Assembly (NCBI GenBank): GCA_963402885.1
Contig: OY727098.1
Span: forward strand, 15,982,717-16,046,716
DNA length: 64,000 nucleotides
Source of the DNA: Antedon bifida
Lineage: Eukaryota > Echinodermata > Crinoidea > Comatulida > Antedonidae
Reading direction: 5' to 3'
Shown here piece by piece: positions 1 to 11,000 of this stretch; within the stretch, counting starts at the first letter, position 1, and every line of letters starts with the position of its first letter. Position numbers and translations under genes: made by a program. The notes under the pieces are model-generated. The model was not told where the DNA came from, did no database searches, and saw only the letters and a program-made list of their open reading frames with translations.

Positions 1-1306
1 TGCATCAGATTCCAATAATATAAACAGCATCATACAACAATGTTTACAACATATGTTGGAATTTTATGTAGTGGTAAAAATGTTTATTATGAAATAATAC
101 TTGTTATTATGAAACTAATTTTTAAACAAGCTCTCAACAATATTTTTTTTTAATTACTGTAGGAAACCAGTTAAAAAACGGTTTCCTGGGCGGTCTGGAT
201 TGGAATCAATTGGTTTCTTTGAAACGCTTTTTTGTTTTTTGTAGATTAGCTAACTCCTACTAGCAAGAAAAAACCTGTACTTTCAAGAATGTGTTGTTGA
301 ACACATTCTCAATCAATACAAATAGAAGCAATTAACATGAAGTCACTGAAAATGGAAATTCCATAAAACCATAAATAACATCTGACCTTGTTAACTACCC
401 TGGGAAAAATACCCTGGATCATTATTATTTCTGAAACATGATAAATAAAATGCTGCCCTGGGAAATTAACCATGGATCTTGTTATTTGTAGCTTGTATTG
501 AATTTAATTATTAATTACCATGCACACTAGCTAAACTTGTACTATGAATTAATATGATATTCACACGTTTTTTTCACACGTTTTTTTTAATTTTGTTTTT
601 ACTGTTTGTATACAGGATTACCTATATCTCAGACTTTTGTCTGTATGTACTTTCTGATTCTTTAGTATTTATTCAAAGTATAGTGTGTGTCCTACACTTT
701 GGTAGAAATACAATAAAAAAAAACCTTTAGGTCTCTACAAATGCCCTTAGGCCCCAAAACTGTAGTTCTAGTATGTAGTTTGTAAACAAAAGATTTCCGT
801 CTTTTTATGAGTGCATATGGAAGTACATTTTTTGTTAGTTTTAAGAACAAATTTAAATTCATACTTTCATTTCGTTAATTTTTGGTTTTTACATAACCAC
901 ATAATTAATAGAAAGATTGAATGGTATTGTATACTTCTTTTTATTGTTTGGATAATAACCTAGATTATTAGGTAACCTTATAATTCAATGTGTACATTCT
1001 AATCTTTATTGTGAATACAGTACTTAATGCACTATTAGAGGTTGTGCTCACTTTGTTTGATTTCTCTGTAGTAATTGTAGCCTACATGTATATGGTTCTC
1101 AGAAGCTTTATTAATACTAGTACCTTTTTAATTTATTTTAATTTCAAAATTCACATGTTTGCTGATTGATTGTGTATTACATTTTTATCTATTTCTAAGA
1201 TAAGTAGACACAATGCAAAAACATTTGTGTACACATATTTAGATTGATACCAGTTTTAAGTACTCTTGCTTAAGTATACATTAATTTCTGTTTTCTTTTA
1301 ACATAG
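1..1306. other. Intronic/upstream non-coding DNA of the CEP55-like gene
   Basis: AT-rich sequence with no convincing exon on either strand. It ends at a polypyrimidine tract and AG acceptor at 1305-1306, so at least its right part is intron of the CEP55-like gene, whose 5' exons must lie farther left. No recognisable repeat family was seen. Confidence 0.6.
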
Positions 1307-1468
1307 GAAGATGAAGAAAGAAAAGTACTAATAACTCAACTAGAGAGGTCTAATTCTGAACTTAAGAGTCAGATAAGAAAATTAGATAAAGATTTACAAG
1401 ATGTTACAAATATAATTAAAAGTGACCCTAGCAGTAACCAATCAAAGGTTTTAGATTTTTCACAACAG
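1307..1468 (+). CDS. CEP55-like gene, first visible coding exon
   Basis: 54 in-frame codons between a tttaacatag acceptor and a CAG|gtaagt donor. Highly charged heptad-like sequence beginning EDEERKVLITQLERSN, predicted coiled coil. Phase 0 at both ends, so an upstream exon must supply the start. Confidence 0.7.
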
Positions 1469-4400
1469 GTAAGTGACCCAATACTTATTGGATACTTTTA
1501 AGTCAAGCATTGTACCGATGTATCTCTCAATATTAGAAGATAAAACATGTCTCTGTTATGAATAATGGTAAACCTCCAGTAGCTGAAACTTCTTCAGAAT
1601 AAAATAAAAATTACAGAATACAGCCTAGTCTATGCTAGCAATTTAGGAGTAGTCTGCTAGAGTCTACACTAAACAACAGAAAACTGGAAAACGTTTCTTT
1701 ATAAATGAATACAACAAAAATATAGATGGGGTTTTTCATTGTTTTCGGTTCTTGATAGAAATGCTTTTTCATGATTGCTTATTTCTTTTTGAGAATTCAA
1801 AATCATTAACAATTATCAGGATATGGATGTGTCCAGTTGCTTTATTCCCTTTCAAGTGAATGTTTTATTTTGTTTATATTTTATTTCAGTTAAAATCTTT
1901 AGAAGATAAATATAAAAGGCAAGAAATTCTATTACATTGTATGGAAGACAAATGTCAGGATTTAGCTACTAAGTTATTAGAGTTAAAAGAATCAAGAAAA
2001 GATGATGTAACACCTAAAAAAATAGAACATTCTGGCGCAGCCTTTTCTCCCGCAGTGGCCAAGGTAGGATTGTCTAAATGCAATTTACTTTCACCTTTCT
2101 ATATATATTTACATTATATTGTTTGAAGTTTTGCAGGGTGAAAACATTGATACCCATAAATCAATATATATACATTATTTTTATAACATCTATGAAATAA
2201 AAAGAAAGAAAAATAATGTATTAATAATAATAATGGTAGTCTTATATAGCCAATGGCAATGTTTCTGAGTGCTTTACACACAAAAATAATCCATAAAATA
2301 TCATAAGAAAAAAAGAAGAAAAGCAGATGAACTATTGAAGATGGGAATCGATTTCCTGAAACATGTTTGTATGTATTGTCTCTGATTAAACATGAGATTA
2401 CTACTAAAACGTGTAGAATTATTTATTAAATGTTCCTCAGTACTGCTGACCCTGCTGAAACAATTTTTTCTTTTATTATGTAGTCTGATAATTCTGCATC
2501 AACGGTAACCGTAGATCAGGAAGTTAGAGATTTGAGAGTTAGCAACAGTGCACTCCAGTCAAGTCTTGAAAAAAGTCATCAAAAGCAAAAACTGTTGACT
2601 GAAAAACTGAAATCTGCTGAAATAAAATCACAGGTAATCAAAGTACCGCAGCAGTATAATAATATTATTATAGTTTCCACGTCTTTATAAGCCCTTGCAG
2701 GTGTCTATGGAATAATTTATGTATATTTTGTTTATTATCAGAAAAAAAAAGGAATAAAGTATTATTATTATATACTGGTCAAGTTAACTGGCCAGTCCAT
2801 CTTTCAACTTAAGAAAATATTATATTCATTCCACTAACGTTCATTATTTGTACACTGAATACTGTACAAACACCATGTAAGTCCCTTTTAGTTAAAGACG
2901 AAAAAATATTAAACACAAATTTGCATAAGGTTGTGCTTCGAAAGCACTTGGTTTACTATGCTGATTTTTTTTAATAGAAATATATATATATAGATATATT
3001 TTAATGCACATTACTACTCTCACATGCATATACTTTTATTTGGGACCTCACGACATTTATTTTAGGCTATTGTCTGCCAAATATATTTCTAAAATTTGAA
3101 ATTTAAACTTTGTTATTGTAACAGATTTTGGAACAGCAGTATCAATCGCTATTAAGAGTTCCGAAAAAAAATAAACAAGTTGTTGACATGTGTGAAAAAT
3201 GCTCTGATATGGAAAAAAAAATTGAAGAATTAAAAAAGGAAAGTGAAGAACAGAAACAAATTAATGGACACCAAAGTGCACAGGTATTTATCTTAATTTT
3301 TTTATACAATTTGTTTTTGTTTCATACGCATCCAACAGCAAGAAAGTTGGCAATTAAATAATGGGTAAACAATAATTCATCATGTTATAAAGTCCATGTA
3401 GTAGAAAGAGTTACTTACAACCCTGGCACTAGGTCAGGATTGAACCTCGGACATTGGGATTGTGAGGCGAGCATGTTAACCACCAAGCTACTTTTCCAAT
3501 ACTTTTCTAAGTGTGTATAGAGTCAAGCGGTTAAGGCTGATAAACTGGCAAATAGCATTCACATTTCCATGGGTTTCAAAGACAAGTTTCCTGCTAGAAC
3601 TTATGTTGTATAAATTCTAACAGCTGCTTTTGTAAAAGTAAAGTATAAAATTTTATTTCAATTTGTTACAGTTAACTGTTTATATTGAAGACTATAACCA
3701 ATCAAGACTGGAAATAACAAATTTGAAGAAAAGAAATGAATCTGAAGTGTCACAATGGAAATTAAATTACACCAAATTGAGTGAAGAAGTAAGTTCAAAT
3801 GTTTTTAATGTTGTGTTCAATTCTTTATTATTTATTAATGTTTTCCATTTCTATACTATTTCTATATTAGAAAACTGGTAAGGATAATCATAAGCAAATT
3901 CATTCACTGTCCTTCTTAAAGGTGACAATTCTGTTCAGACAAAAACATATACAAGATGCGCTACATAAACAAAGTCTTAAGTTTTTTGGAAGTGGATTTG
4001 TGGAATAAATCCTGGCATTTGGAACACGGGCTAAGGATGTTAACCACCAAGTCCAAACATTTTTATAGTCAGTAGCATAACGGCTATGAGCAGTCACTGG
4101 CTAAACCCAGGTGGCCCCTGAGCATTAAAATATGTCAAAAGAGGCTAAGAACGGCCGGCCTCCGGCGTTGGAGGGCCACTTAGGATTCCTAAACATCAGC
4201 GTTACGCCACTGATTACAATACTGTATATATGTACGTAGGAAGATACGTTGACAACCGCAGTTTGTTTTGTTTTATTACAACTGAAATTATGAATAAATA
4301 ATAATAAATGTAAATACATTTTTTGCAGTTGGAAAAAATGAAAAAGGCTTTAGAATCACAACAGCAGGTAAATTCAAGGCTCAGAGATGAAAATGCAAGA

Positions 4401-4649
4401 AGACGGGCTCCTACAGTCCCTGAGCCATATCAACAAAGAAGCTGGGCTGACTCGTCCTACCAACGACCAATTGTAGATGTTTGTGATGAAACACAAAACT
4501 CTTCTTCTAATCGCACTCGTCGTGAAGGTCCTACAGCTCCTTACCACAGCGCCGTCACCGAGCTTGTATGCCCGCGCTGTAAACGGGAATTCCCACAATC
4601 TCAAGCGACAGAGTTTAATATACATATGGGGCGTTGTTTACACGATTGA
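1307..4649 (+). CDS. CEP55-like coiled-coil protein with C-terminal CCHC zinc finger (3' part of gene)
   Basis: Six exons (1307-1468, 1890-2063, 2484-2633, 3125-3283, 3672-3788, 4329-4649), all bounded by AG/GT and all phase 0, give 360 residues ending at TGA 4647-4649. Exons 1-5 are almost pure coiled coil. Exon 2 holds a segment resembling the ALIX/TSG101-binding (EABR) region of CEP55, and exon 5 resembles the UBAN-type coiled coil shared by CEP55, NEMO and optineurin. The last exon adds a Pro/Ser/Arg-rich linker and a terminal zinc finger, CPRC..H...C, with 14 residues between the second Cys and the His. From memory that is the CEP55 spacing; NEMO and optineurin have about two fewer. In vertebrates CEP55 recruits ESCRT to the midbody in cytokinesis. 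Exon structure is solid, the family is likely, and exact orthology is inference. The N-terminus is outside the window. Confidence 0.65.
1890..2063 (+). CDS. CEP55-like gene, EABR-like coiled-coil exon
   Basis: 58 codons, acceptor ttatttcag and donor AAG|gtagga. The stretch starting LKSLEDKYKRQE and ending KLLELKES resembles, from memory, the ALIX/TSG101-binding coiled coil of CEP55. The similarity is weak and position-based. Confidence 0.65.
2219..2282 (-). repeat. 3' tail of a SINE/LINE with TATTATT-type terminus
   Basis: On the minus strand this reads GTAAAGCACT, then GGCTATATAAG, then a run of ATT triplets. This is the usual 3' end of a dispersed retroposon family; related tails occur at 57905-57990 (plus) and 59420-59470 (minus). 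It lies in intron 2 of the CEP55-like gene. Confidence 0.5.
2484..2633 (+). CDS. CEP55-like gene, coiled-coil exon
   Basis: 50 codons, acceptor ttattatgtag and donor CAG|gtaatc. A short Ser/Thr/Val-rich start is followed by a heptad-like segment (EVRDLRVSNSALQSSLEKS). Phase 0 at both ends. Confidence 0.68.
3125..3283 (+). CDS. CEP55-like gene, coiled-coil exon with Cys pair
   Basis: 53 codons, acceptor ttgtaacag and donor CAG|gtattt. Begins ILEQQYQSLLR; a CEKC sequence sits mid-exon within a Lys/Glu-rich helix. Phase 0 at both ends. Confidence 0.68.
3425..3500 (-). repeat. tRNA-derived SINE (family 1)
   Basis: On the minus strand the sequence has a box-A-like TAGCTTGGTGGTTAACATG and, about 35 bases on, a box-B-like GGTTCAATCC. 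This is the RNA polymerase III promoter pair of a tRNA-derived SINE. Copies of the same head occur near 4010, 43802 and 49613, so it is not a functional tRNA gene. Confidence 0.55.
3672..3788 (+). CDS. CEP55-like gene, UBAN-like coiled-coil exon
   Basis: 39 codons, acceptor tttgttacag and donor GAA|gtaagt. The pattern starting VYIEDYNQSRLEI is reminiscent of the coiled-coil ubiquitin-binding segment of NEMO/optineurin and the matching region of CEP55, but the canonical ERxxRE core is not preserved. Confidence 0.68.
4010..4062 (-). repeat. Fragment of tRNA-derived SINE family 1
   Basis: Minus-strand GGACTTGGTGGTTAACATCC matches the box-A head of the SINE at 3425-3500, followed by a degraded region. 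Intron 5 of the CEP55-like gene. Confidence 0.4.
4329..4649 (+). CDS. CEP55-like gene, terminal exon with CCHC zinc finger
   Basis: 106 codons plus TGA; acceptor ttttttgcag. Starts in coiled coil (LEKMKKALESQQQV), passes through a Pro/Ser/Arg-rich linker and ends in a zinc finger with VCPRCKREFP, then NIHMGRCLHD. Ending the protein two or three residues after the last zinc-binding Cys is typical of CEP55, NEMO and optineurin. Confidence 0.75.
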   Translation: MEKMKKALESQQQVNSRLRDENARRRAPTVPEPYQQRSWADSSYQRPIVDVCDETQNSSSNRTRREGPTAPYHSAVTELVCPRCKREFPQSQATEFNIHMGRCLHD

Positions 4650-7148
4650 TCAGATATGAAATTAGTATGTACATTAACTTTTAAATGTATATTATGTTCT
4701 ATGCTACTGTAATTATCATTGTACTTCATGTTTGATAAGTCAAGAACTCACATCTGAACCTGAATATTCTATGTATTATAGCTTTGTACACAATACTGTA
4801 TTTTTCTTAGGGCCTATAGCAAAATATAAATTGCGTTTATTATTTTATGCGCTTATCTGATATCTAAAATTTGTCATTTTAGACTGTAATCTCTGTAGTA
4901 TTGTAATTGTAATGTTTAAATTAAATTATTTTAGACAATAATTTTCCTTAAATGTAAGTAAAATTTTGAATTTGTTATGATTATTATCAACAATTTGTTA
5001 TTTCTTTAATTTTATTTTCAGAATCATGAATTAAAATAGTATAGTTCTAAGTGTATTTCAGTTTGGCTCTTGCTTTTTATTTTTGTTGGCTACGCATGAT
5101 ACTAAAATGTGTATACAGTATATGAACAAAGTGTATGCGAACACACTATATACTTTAATTTGCCTCTTATATAGAAACTGTATTATCCAGTTATGTTGCA
5201 CATGTGTTTGAATAATTTATATAGGCTTAAGATAAAATGGTGATGTCAAAATTAAAATATTAAATGTAACATTTTGTGAAATTGTTTGCCTTTTACTGCC
5301 TTTTACAACATTCTTGTATACTAGGTTATTGTAAAGTTTTATAATCTCTTTGTATACTAATGTATTTTTTTTGTATGCCTACTGTAACCTATTTGTATCT
5401 ATTGTATTTTTATGTAGGCCTACTGAAGCTACGTTTATCAAAATGGCACTCTCTAATATACGACATATAGATATAGTCATCCAAGACATAAAGAAACATT
5501 AATGCAACATATTTACTGTACTTTTTATCATTTATTAATTATTTAACAATAATGTTTTTATAATCGTCAGTATAACACACAAAGAGACACGCATTTTCAG
5601 CTGAGTTTAACACGTGTGCCACGTTTCCATTTTCTCCATGTGGGTTGCTGACAACATTGAACGAATCTTATTAAAAATACTATTTATTCTAAGTTAACAG
5701 TAAAGTAAGCATAAAGCAATAGGTTATGTGATTACAGTATCTTCGCACGATTTGACTGAATGATAATCATTAGTATCGAAGCATCCGGGTTGTCCCTTTC
5801 CATTTTCCCCCTGTGTCTCAGGCAGACTAGGGAAGAGTGAAAGTATTGTAATTTCACTCTGGGGAGACCGACTCAAGATCTAGCAACTCTCTGGAATCCT
5901 GCTTTTTTTATTCAGTCAACTCTTCCAATACCGGACACCTTTGGGCTGGCCAAATATGTCTGTTTCCATAAAGTTTGGTAGTCGGAATGTATTTGAATGG
6001 TAAAAATGAATTTGGAACTATTTGGAGTTCAAGAAAAGTCTGGTATTGGAAGAATGTCCAGTGTTCAGAGAGTCCGGTATTGGGAGTTGACTGATTATTT
6101 ATATTATCTTGAATTGAATATCCATTGTCAATACTGGCATGTATTAAGTTAACATTGAGTAGCATGCCTTTCTTACCACCATTATTGAAGTGACTAAACA
6201 GTGCAAAGCGGAGCGTAGATGTATTATTTAAGCAAGTTTAATGCTGTATTTTACAAGCCAATATTTTGTATTCTTAAAATTATTGCAAATTTATTATTCC
6301 TAGCAGCCTACATCGATTGTTCTCACACATTAATAATTGAATGCTTTAATGACATTGACAAACAAGGCACTGGAAATAAATAATTTACAGAAAAAATGAA
6401 CATAACATTTAACAATATGTTATTATTACAACTTTACTTTTACTTAGTTCAAAACACCTTCGCACCAAAAATGTATATGTATAATTTGAAGTCACCTATA
6501 ATGTGTCGTACAAAAATAATGCGTTACATAATTTTACAAAATTACGAAAAATATAATTAGGCCTACGAATTATAAAAACATATTTTACATAAATACAAAT
6601 GTATTCATCATGTTACGTTGCATAAACGTGGTAGAAATAAATTTAAAATGTAGCCTAATTCTAACGTTTAATAACAAGAAAATAATACTGTGTAATTTGG
6701 ACGCGCTGTAGGGTGTTTTTCTTTTGTGAAATTGCTCCTCTTTGTATCTAATGCCGATTGTTTGAAAGTGTTTTTGTTTTTCGTTGACGGAAACCTAGCG
6801 GCGTAAATGATGGGCTGAGTAAAGTTTCATTGAACCAAGAGTTGCATAAAATACAATGTTATGCAAATTCAAACTCATTTTTTATTTTAGTGGAATCACG
6901 CTGTTTAAAAGTAGGCGCACATAAACTTCGACTTACACCTGATTTGCTCTGATTATTTTTTTTTGTGATCAAGCTCAGGCCTATTCCACATCTTACCGTA
7001 TATTGTTTATCTTCCTTATTGCTAACCCGTATATGAGTATAAATTAGGTATAAATTCACAACCATAAGCCCTATTTACATGTTTTTACAAGCCATCATAT
7101 GGCACAATGTCCACGATTTTCTAAAACACCACTCTACTGAGAACACTC
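4650..7148. other. Convergent intergenic/3' UTR region
   Basis: AT-rich DNA between the stop codons of two converging genes, so it should hold both 3' UTRs and polyadenylation sites; several ATTAAA/AATAAA-like hexamers are present on each strand and none can be chosen. It also contains the short inverted-repeat element at 5913-6093 and three exact TAGGCCTA palindromes just before or within it. Confidence 0.5.
5913..6093. mobile_element. Short inverted-repeat element (MITE)
   Basis: 181 bp bounded by about 22-bp imperfect terminal inverted repeats: CAGTCAACTCTTCCAATACC on the left, and GGTATTGGGAGTTGACTG on the right. ATT flanks both ends, a possible 3-bp target duplication. No transposase frame, so it is non-autonomous. 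CAGT...ACTG termini recall pogo/Tigger elements, but a TA target site is not seen. Confidence 0.6.
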
Positions 7149-8078
7149 TTAGCAGAAACTCACGGGTTGAATAACATTTCCATGTTTTATTGTTTGAACA
7201 TCACAATGAATTTTTTGTGTTCTGGTGTCGAGGATGTATAGATTTTCTTCTAGTGGTATTGCTAAGTAACCGTCTAATAAACCGTCGCTAACAACTTTTC
7301 GATTATGCTCGTTATGTGGCCAGTCATTTGCATTTATTGGTTTCCCATTGACTGTGATTACTTTAAGACCCCCTGTTTTTAGATCGACAAATAAAGCTTC
7401 AATATCTTCTCGTGGACTTAAAAGCATGTCATACGAATCCCGTGTTACAGACGGGAAAAATGCTACATCGCTGATAATGATATTTGCACGAATTTCAAAG
7501 TGTTGTTCAATCTTTCCGAAATCAGAAACAGTCTGAACAAAAACAGCGCCTTTTTTGTAATCGATACTAACAAGAAATTCTCCATTTGGTGATATTTTGG
7601 GAACACCATGAATATTTTCATTTACTGAGACAACTGTTTCTGTAATATAATCAATTATTATCTGCTTTCCCGTTTCAGAATTTCCACAGTTAACGACAAG
7701 ATATCCGCCAAATGATACGTATGCAAGCGAATCGGGAACACAGCCATGACTCACAAGTTCTAAGGTACTAACTTTCTTCATAGATTTCAAATCTATCTTA
7801 TCCAAGCCCAATTCCTTATCATGGTGAGCAAACCCATACTCAAAGTACCCCTGTCCAGGGATTTGTTCAGGAGGGATATAAAGGCTTCGGACACTATCGT
7901 AATGATGATTTGATGGCTCCATGTGAATTGGATGATGGGCCTGGAATTTACTTGCGTCTGGTATGATTTGAACTATACGAGCATTTGGTTGGTCATCTTT
8001 TTCCCAATTTACAATCCATACTTGGTCTAAATGCTCCACGTACTGTAGCGATACAGGTCCCGATTTCATCTCTATATA
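7149..8078 (-). CDS. FSTL4/5: FSTL4/5-like, terminal exon (C-terminal domain)
   Basis: 310 codons including TAA; minus-strand acceptor ttttattacag at 8079-8080. Encodes about 309 residues rich in beta-strand-like repeats (SLQYVEHLDQVWIVNWEKDD near the start), as in the large uncharacterised C-terminal half of FSTL4/5, which looks propeller-like. Ends QPVSFC. Confidence 0.9.
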   Translation of the reverse strand, partial: YIEMKSGPVSLQYVEHLDQVWIVNWEKDDQPNARIVQIIPDASKFQAHHPIHMEPSNHHYDSVRSLYIPPEQIPGQGYFEYGFAHHDKELGLDKIDLKSMKKVSTLELVSHGCVPDSLAYVSFGGYLVVNCGNSETGKQIIIDYITETVVSVNENIHGVPKISPNGEFLVSIDYKKGAVFVQTVSDFGKIEQHFEIRANIIISDVAFFPSVTRDSYDMLLSPREDIEALFVDLKTGGLKVITVNGKPINANDWPHNEHNRKVVSDGLLDGYLAIPLEENLYILDTRTQKIHCDVQTIKHGNVIQPVSFC

Positions 8079-11000
8079 CTGTAATAAAAAACATTAATTT
8101 CAGAGAAATGCAATCACAGGTTTCTATATTTCAACTATTTCTAAACATCGGTAGACGTTTACATCTTTCTTTGCTTTACTTTGTGTTTGTTTTTTAATTG
8201 AAACCTACCTCAACAATTTGTTCGTTGCCGATAGCCAGAACTAATATTCTGTTTTCTACTGGTTGTGTGACGTATATAAACCTGTTTCGAACACGAACTG
8301 CTCCTCCCCATATGCAAGTCTGTTCGGCGGTTTTATTTTTCACGTTGCAGAGTTTCTCGTTTGTATTTGGAATCATGTCATTTGAACTCTTGGTGATTTG
8401 GCTGTCGCAGCTAACTGGATCAATTGCTGTAATGCCATGCTTATGGAAGGCATAGAATAGGCTTCGAATTGGATCATGGGATACTAAAGAAGAGACGAAT
8501 TATGATAATTAAGAACAAATACATTTATCAATATTCATTCATTCATTTCATTTATTTCGGATAGTACATCCATATACAAAACAGAGACAAAATTTCATCA
8601 GGAAATTAACAATAGCATCTTCCACATAAATAACCTCAAATATCGATTTGCACCAACGCTGATGCAGGTTGGATGAAGAAGTACATTAAAAAAGCTACTT
8701 TAAAGTAACTTTGCATCATGGCGCTAATTTAATTGATCAGATAGTATGACGTAAGTGTACCTTAATCTAAAGTATAATTCGTCAAACATCTAACCAACCG
8801 AAACAACTTTGGCATCGATATCTCTTATAAAAATACAAAATGGAAGATGGAGGGGACAATGATAGAAGGTTATAATTTATTCCTCCAGTTCACGTTGTTA
8901 TTGTATGTCTTTTGTAAGATGAAATATCATAAAATAATATAATTAAAACCATTCAGTGTCATTGTTTGGGAATTGCACTCACTTATTGCTTCTTCTTCAA
9001 CAAGTACTGCGTTGACTTCTTTTGTACCGATATCGTTCATTACACTGCAGATAAATCTTCCGGTATTTTCTATCTTTGCATCATTTATCGATAATGTTCT
9101 GTTGTTTAGTGCTTAAATGTAAATATAAATATTTTACATAGTTTAGACCACTTATATTGTATACATCGTATGGTTTTACCTTCCACAATATAGGCCTAGA
9201 ATAACCATTTTTATTCTACAAAATCATACATGAGAAAAGAATCAGTAAATAAGGTAGAAGTATAGTTTGTTATATACACATTGGCTTGTTTATACAAAAT
9301 TTATAGCTATTATTGGTCAAATTAAACTTAAAGGTATATCATTAATATTAGTATAACTAAGTATTAAGGTGAGCTTGGTCAAGTTGTTACAATGCTGTAG
9401 TCATACCTGTAACTTCATTTTCCTTTAGACGTAGGCCATTCCGTTGCCAGGAGATAGTAGGCTGTGGCACTCCCCAAGCATTGCAATAAAATGTAGCTGT
9501 TTTCCCTGTCGCCATGAGTTGGTTTTCAGGGCAGACACGAATTGTTGGTGCAACTGAAAATAACAATATAAATAATATATAAACATTAATTAATGTTAAT
9601 GTAAGTTAATACATTATACAATTGTGATACCGAATGTATATGTTTAGTAACATGTATGGGTGTTTCGATACATAAACTGCAATTGTTTGGAAAGGAGAAA
9701 GTTCTATATTTCAAGAATCTTTTGCTTTTACTAGTTTACTGCCGCAAAATTTGCTTTTATTATTACCTTTCACTCGTATTGTGTATGTTTGAGTTGGTAG
9801 TACACGATTACGAATACGACATGTATAATTCCCAGCATGCATTGTTGTTACAGGCGTAAAATATAAATGACCATCTCCAAACATCTATAAAAAGAAAAGA
9901 CATGGATTATTAAGACAGAAACAGAAAAAAAAGTAGAAACACCAGCAAATAGATTGATGATCATTTCAAAATGGAAGCTTTAGCAATGCTATACACAGGA
10001 GTTTGGTTTTAATAAACCAGAAAAATAAATTGAAATCACAAGAGGGACAGATGCAATGCATAGAGAACCTATTTAGAGGTTTCACAAAGATATTGAACCT
10101 TACACCATAATAAACGATAAGATACAAAAAAGACTTTCGGTAGGGCTTGGTAGAGAACGAGAACTTAGTTTAGAAAACTTTAGTATGCCTGAGGTGAGGT
10201 GACTTATGCGGAAAGCATTGAAATCACAAGCGATAGCTTCAAATGTAAGCAACATGGAAGCAGAGAGAACTTATCCAGTTTTACTAAACTGTCTAGCCTT
10301 ACACCATAAAAAAGTAAGACATTCATATTGGTTTGATGCAGAGTATGCCTAAGTGTAGCATATTCGGTAGAAGGGGCATGCATTCTACAATTAAATATAC
10401 CTGAATGCCATCTAGATAGTTAATTGTGTCAAGCGCTACGCCATTCCTCATCCATACTATATCTGGTGTTACTGCTTCGTCTCCTTGGATATCACATCCC
10501 AATACTAGTCTGTCACCACCTATTGCTAAGGTTTCTTTGTTTCGAAGACCCTCGTCAAGATTGTATCCACCGACACCTGGGAAAACCATAGTGAAATATT
10601 TGATTAATACAAAACTTAAATGATACTTTGATAAGGCGAAAGAGAGATGACACTAATTCAAGTTCATTCAAACGTTTTTTTTTCATGTCTAATTTTCTGT
10701 CCCGTAAACGTCGTCGTTAAAACGTTAATGTATCAATAATAGATAAATAAATAAAAGCAATAATTGCGTCCTAATGAACAGCACTGCATAGCTTATATTA
10801 TACCTTCATGGTCAGATCCAAATCGTTGGATAACCGATGGAAGAGGACCAGACAGAACTACTGAGTGATGGTGACTGACAATGACCACGTATACAGCAAT
10901 TATCGAGCTTAATGATAACTTACCAAATGTTTCAAAGAATTCATCATTTAACCACACCCCGTCCCCATTCGCGTCATGTTCTTCCAATACATCAGTCATT

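Noticed and set aside
4555-4649. NEMO or optineurin as the identity of the first gene
   Set aside because: The C-terminal zinc finger has about two more residues between Cys and His than those proteins and matches CEP55; the ubiquitin-binding coiled-coil core is not conserved. Not fully excluded.
5908-6165. 85-residue minus-strand frame
   Set aside because: It lies almost entirely inside a short inverted-repeat element and has no coding features.
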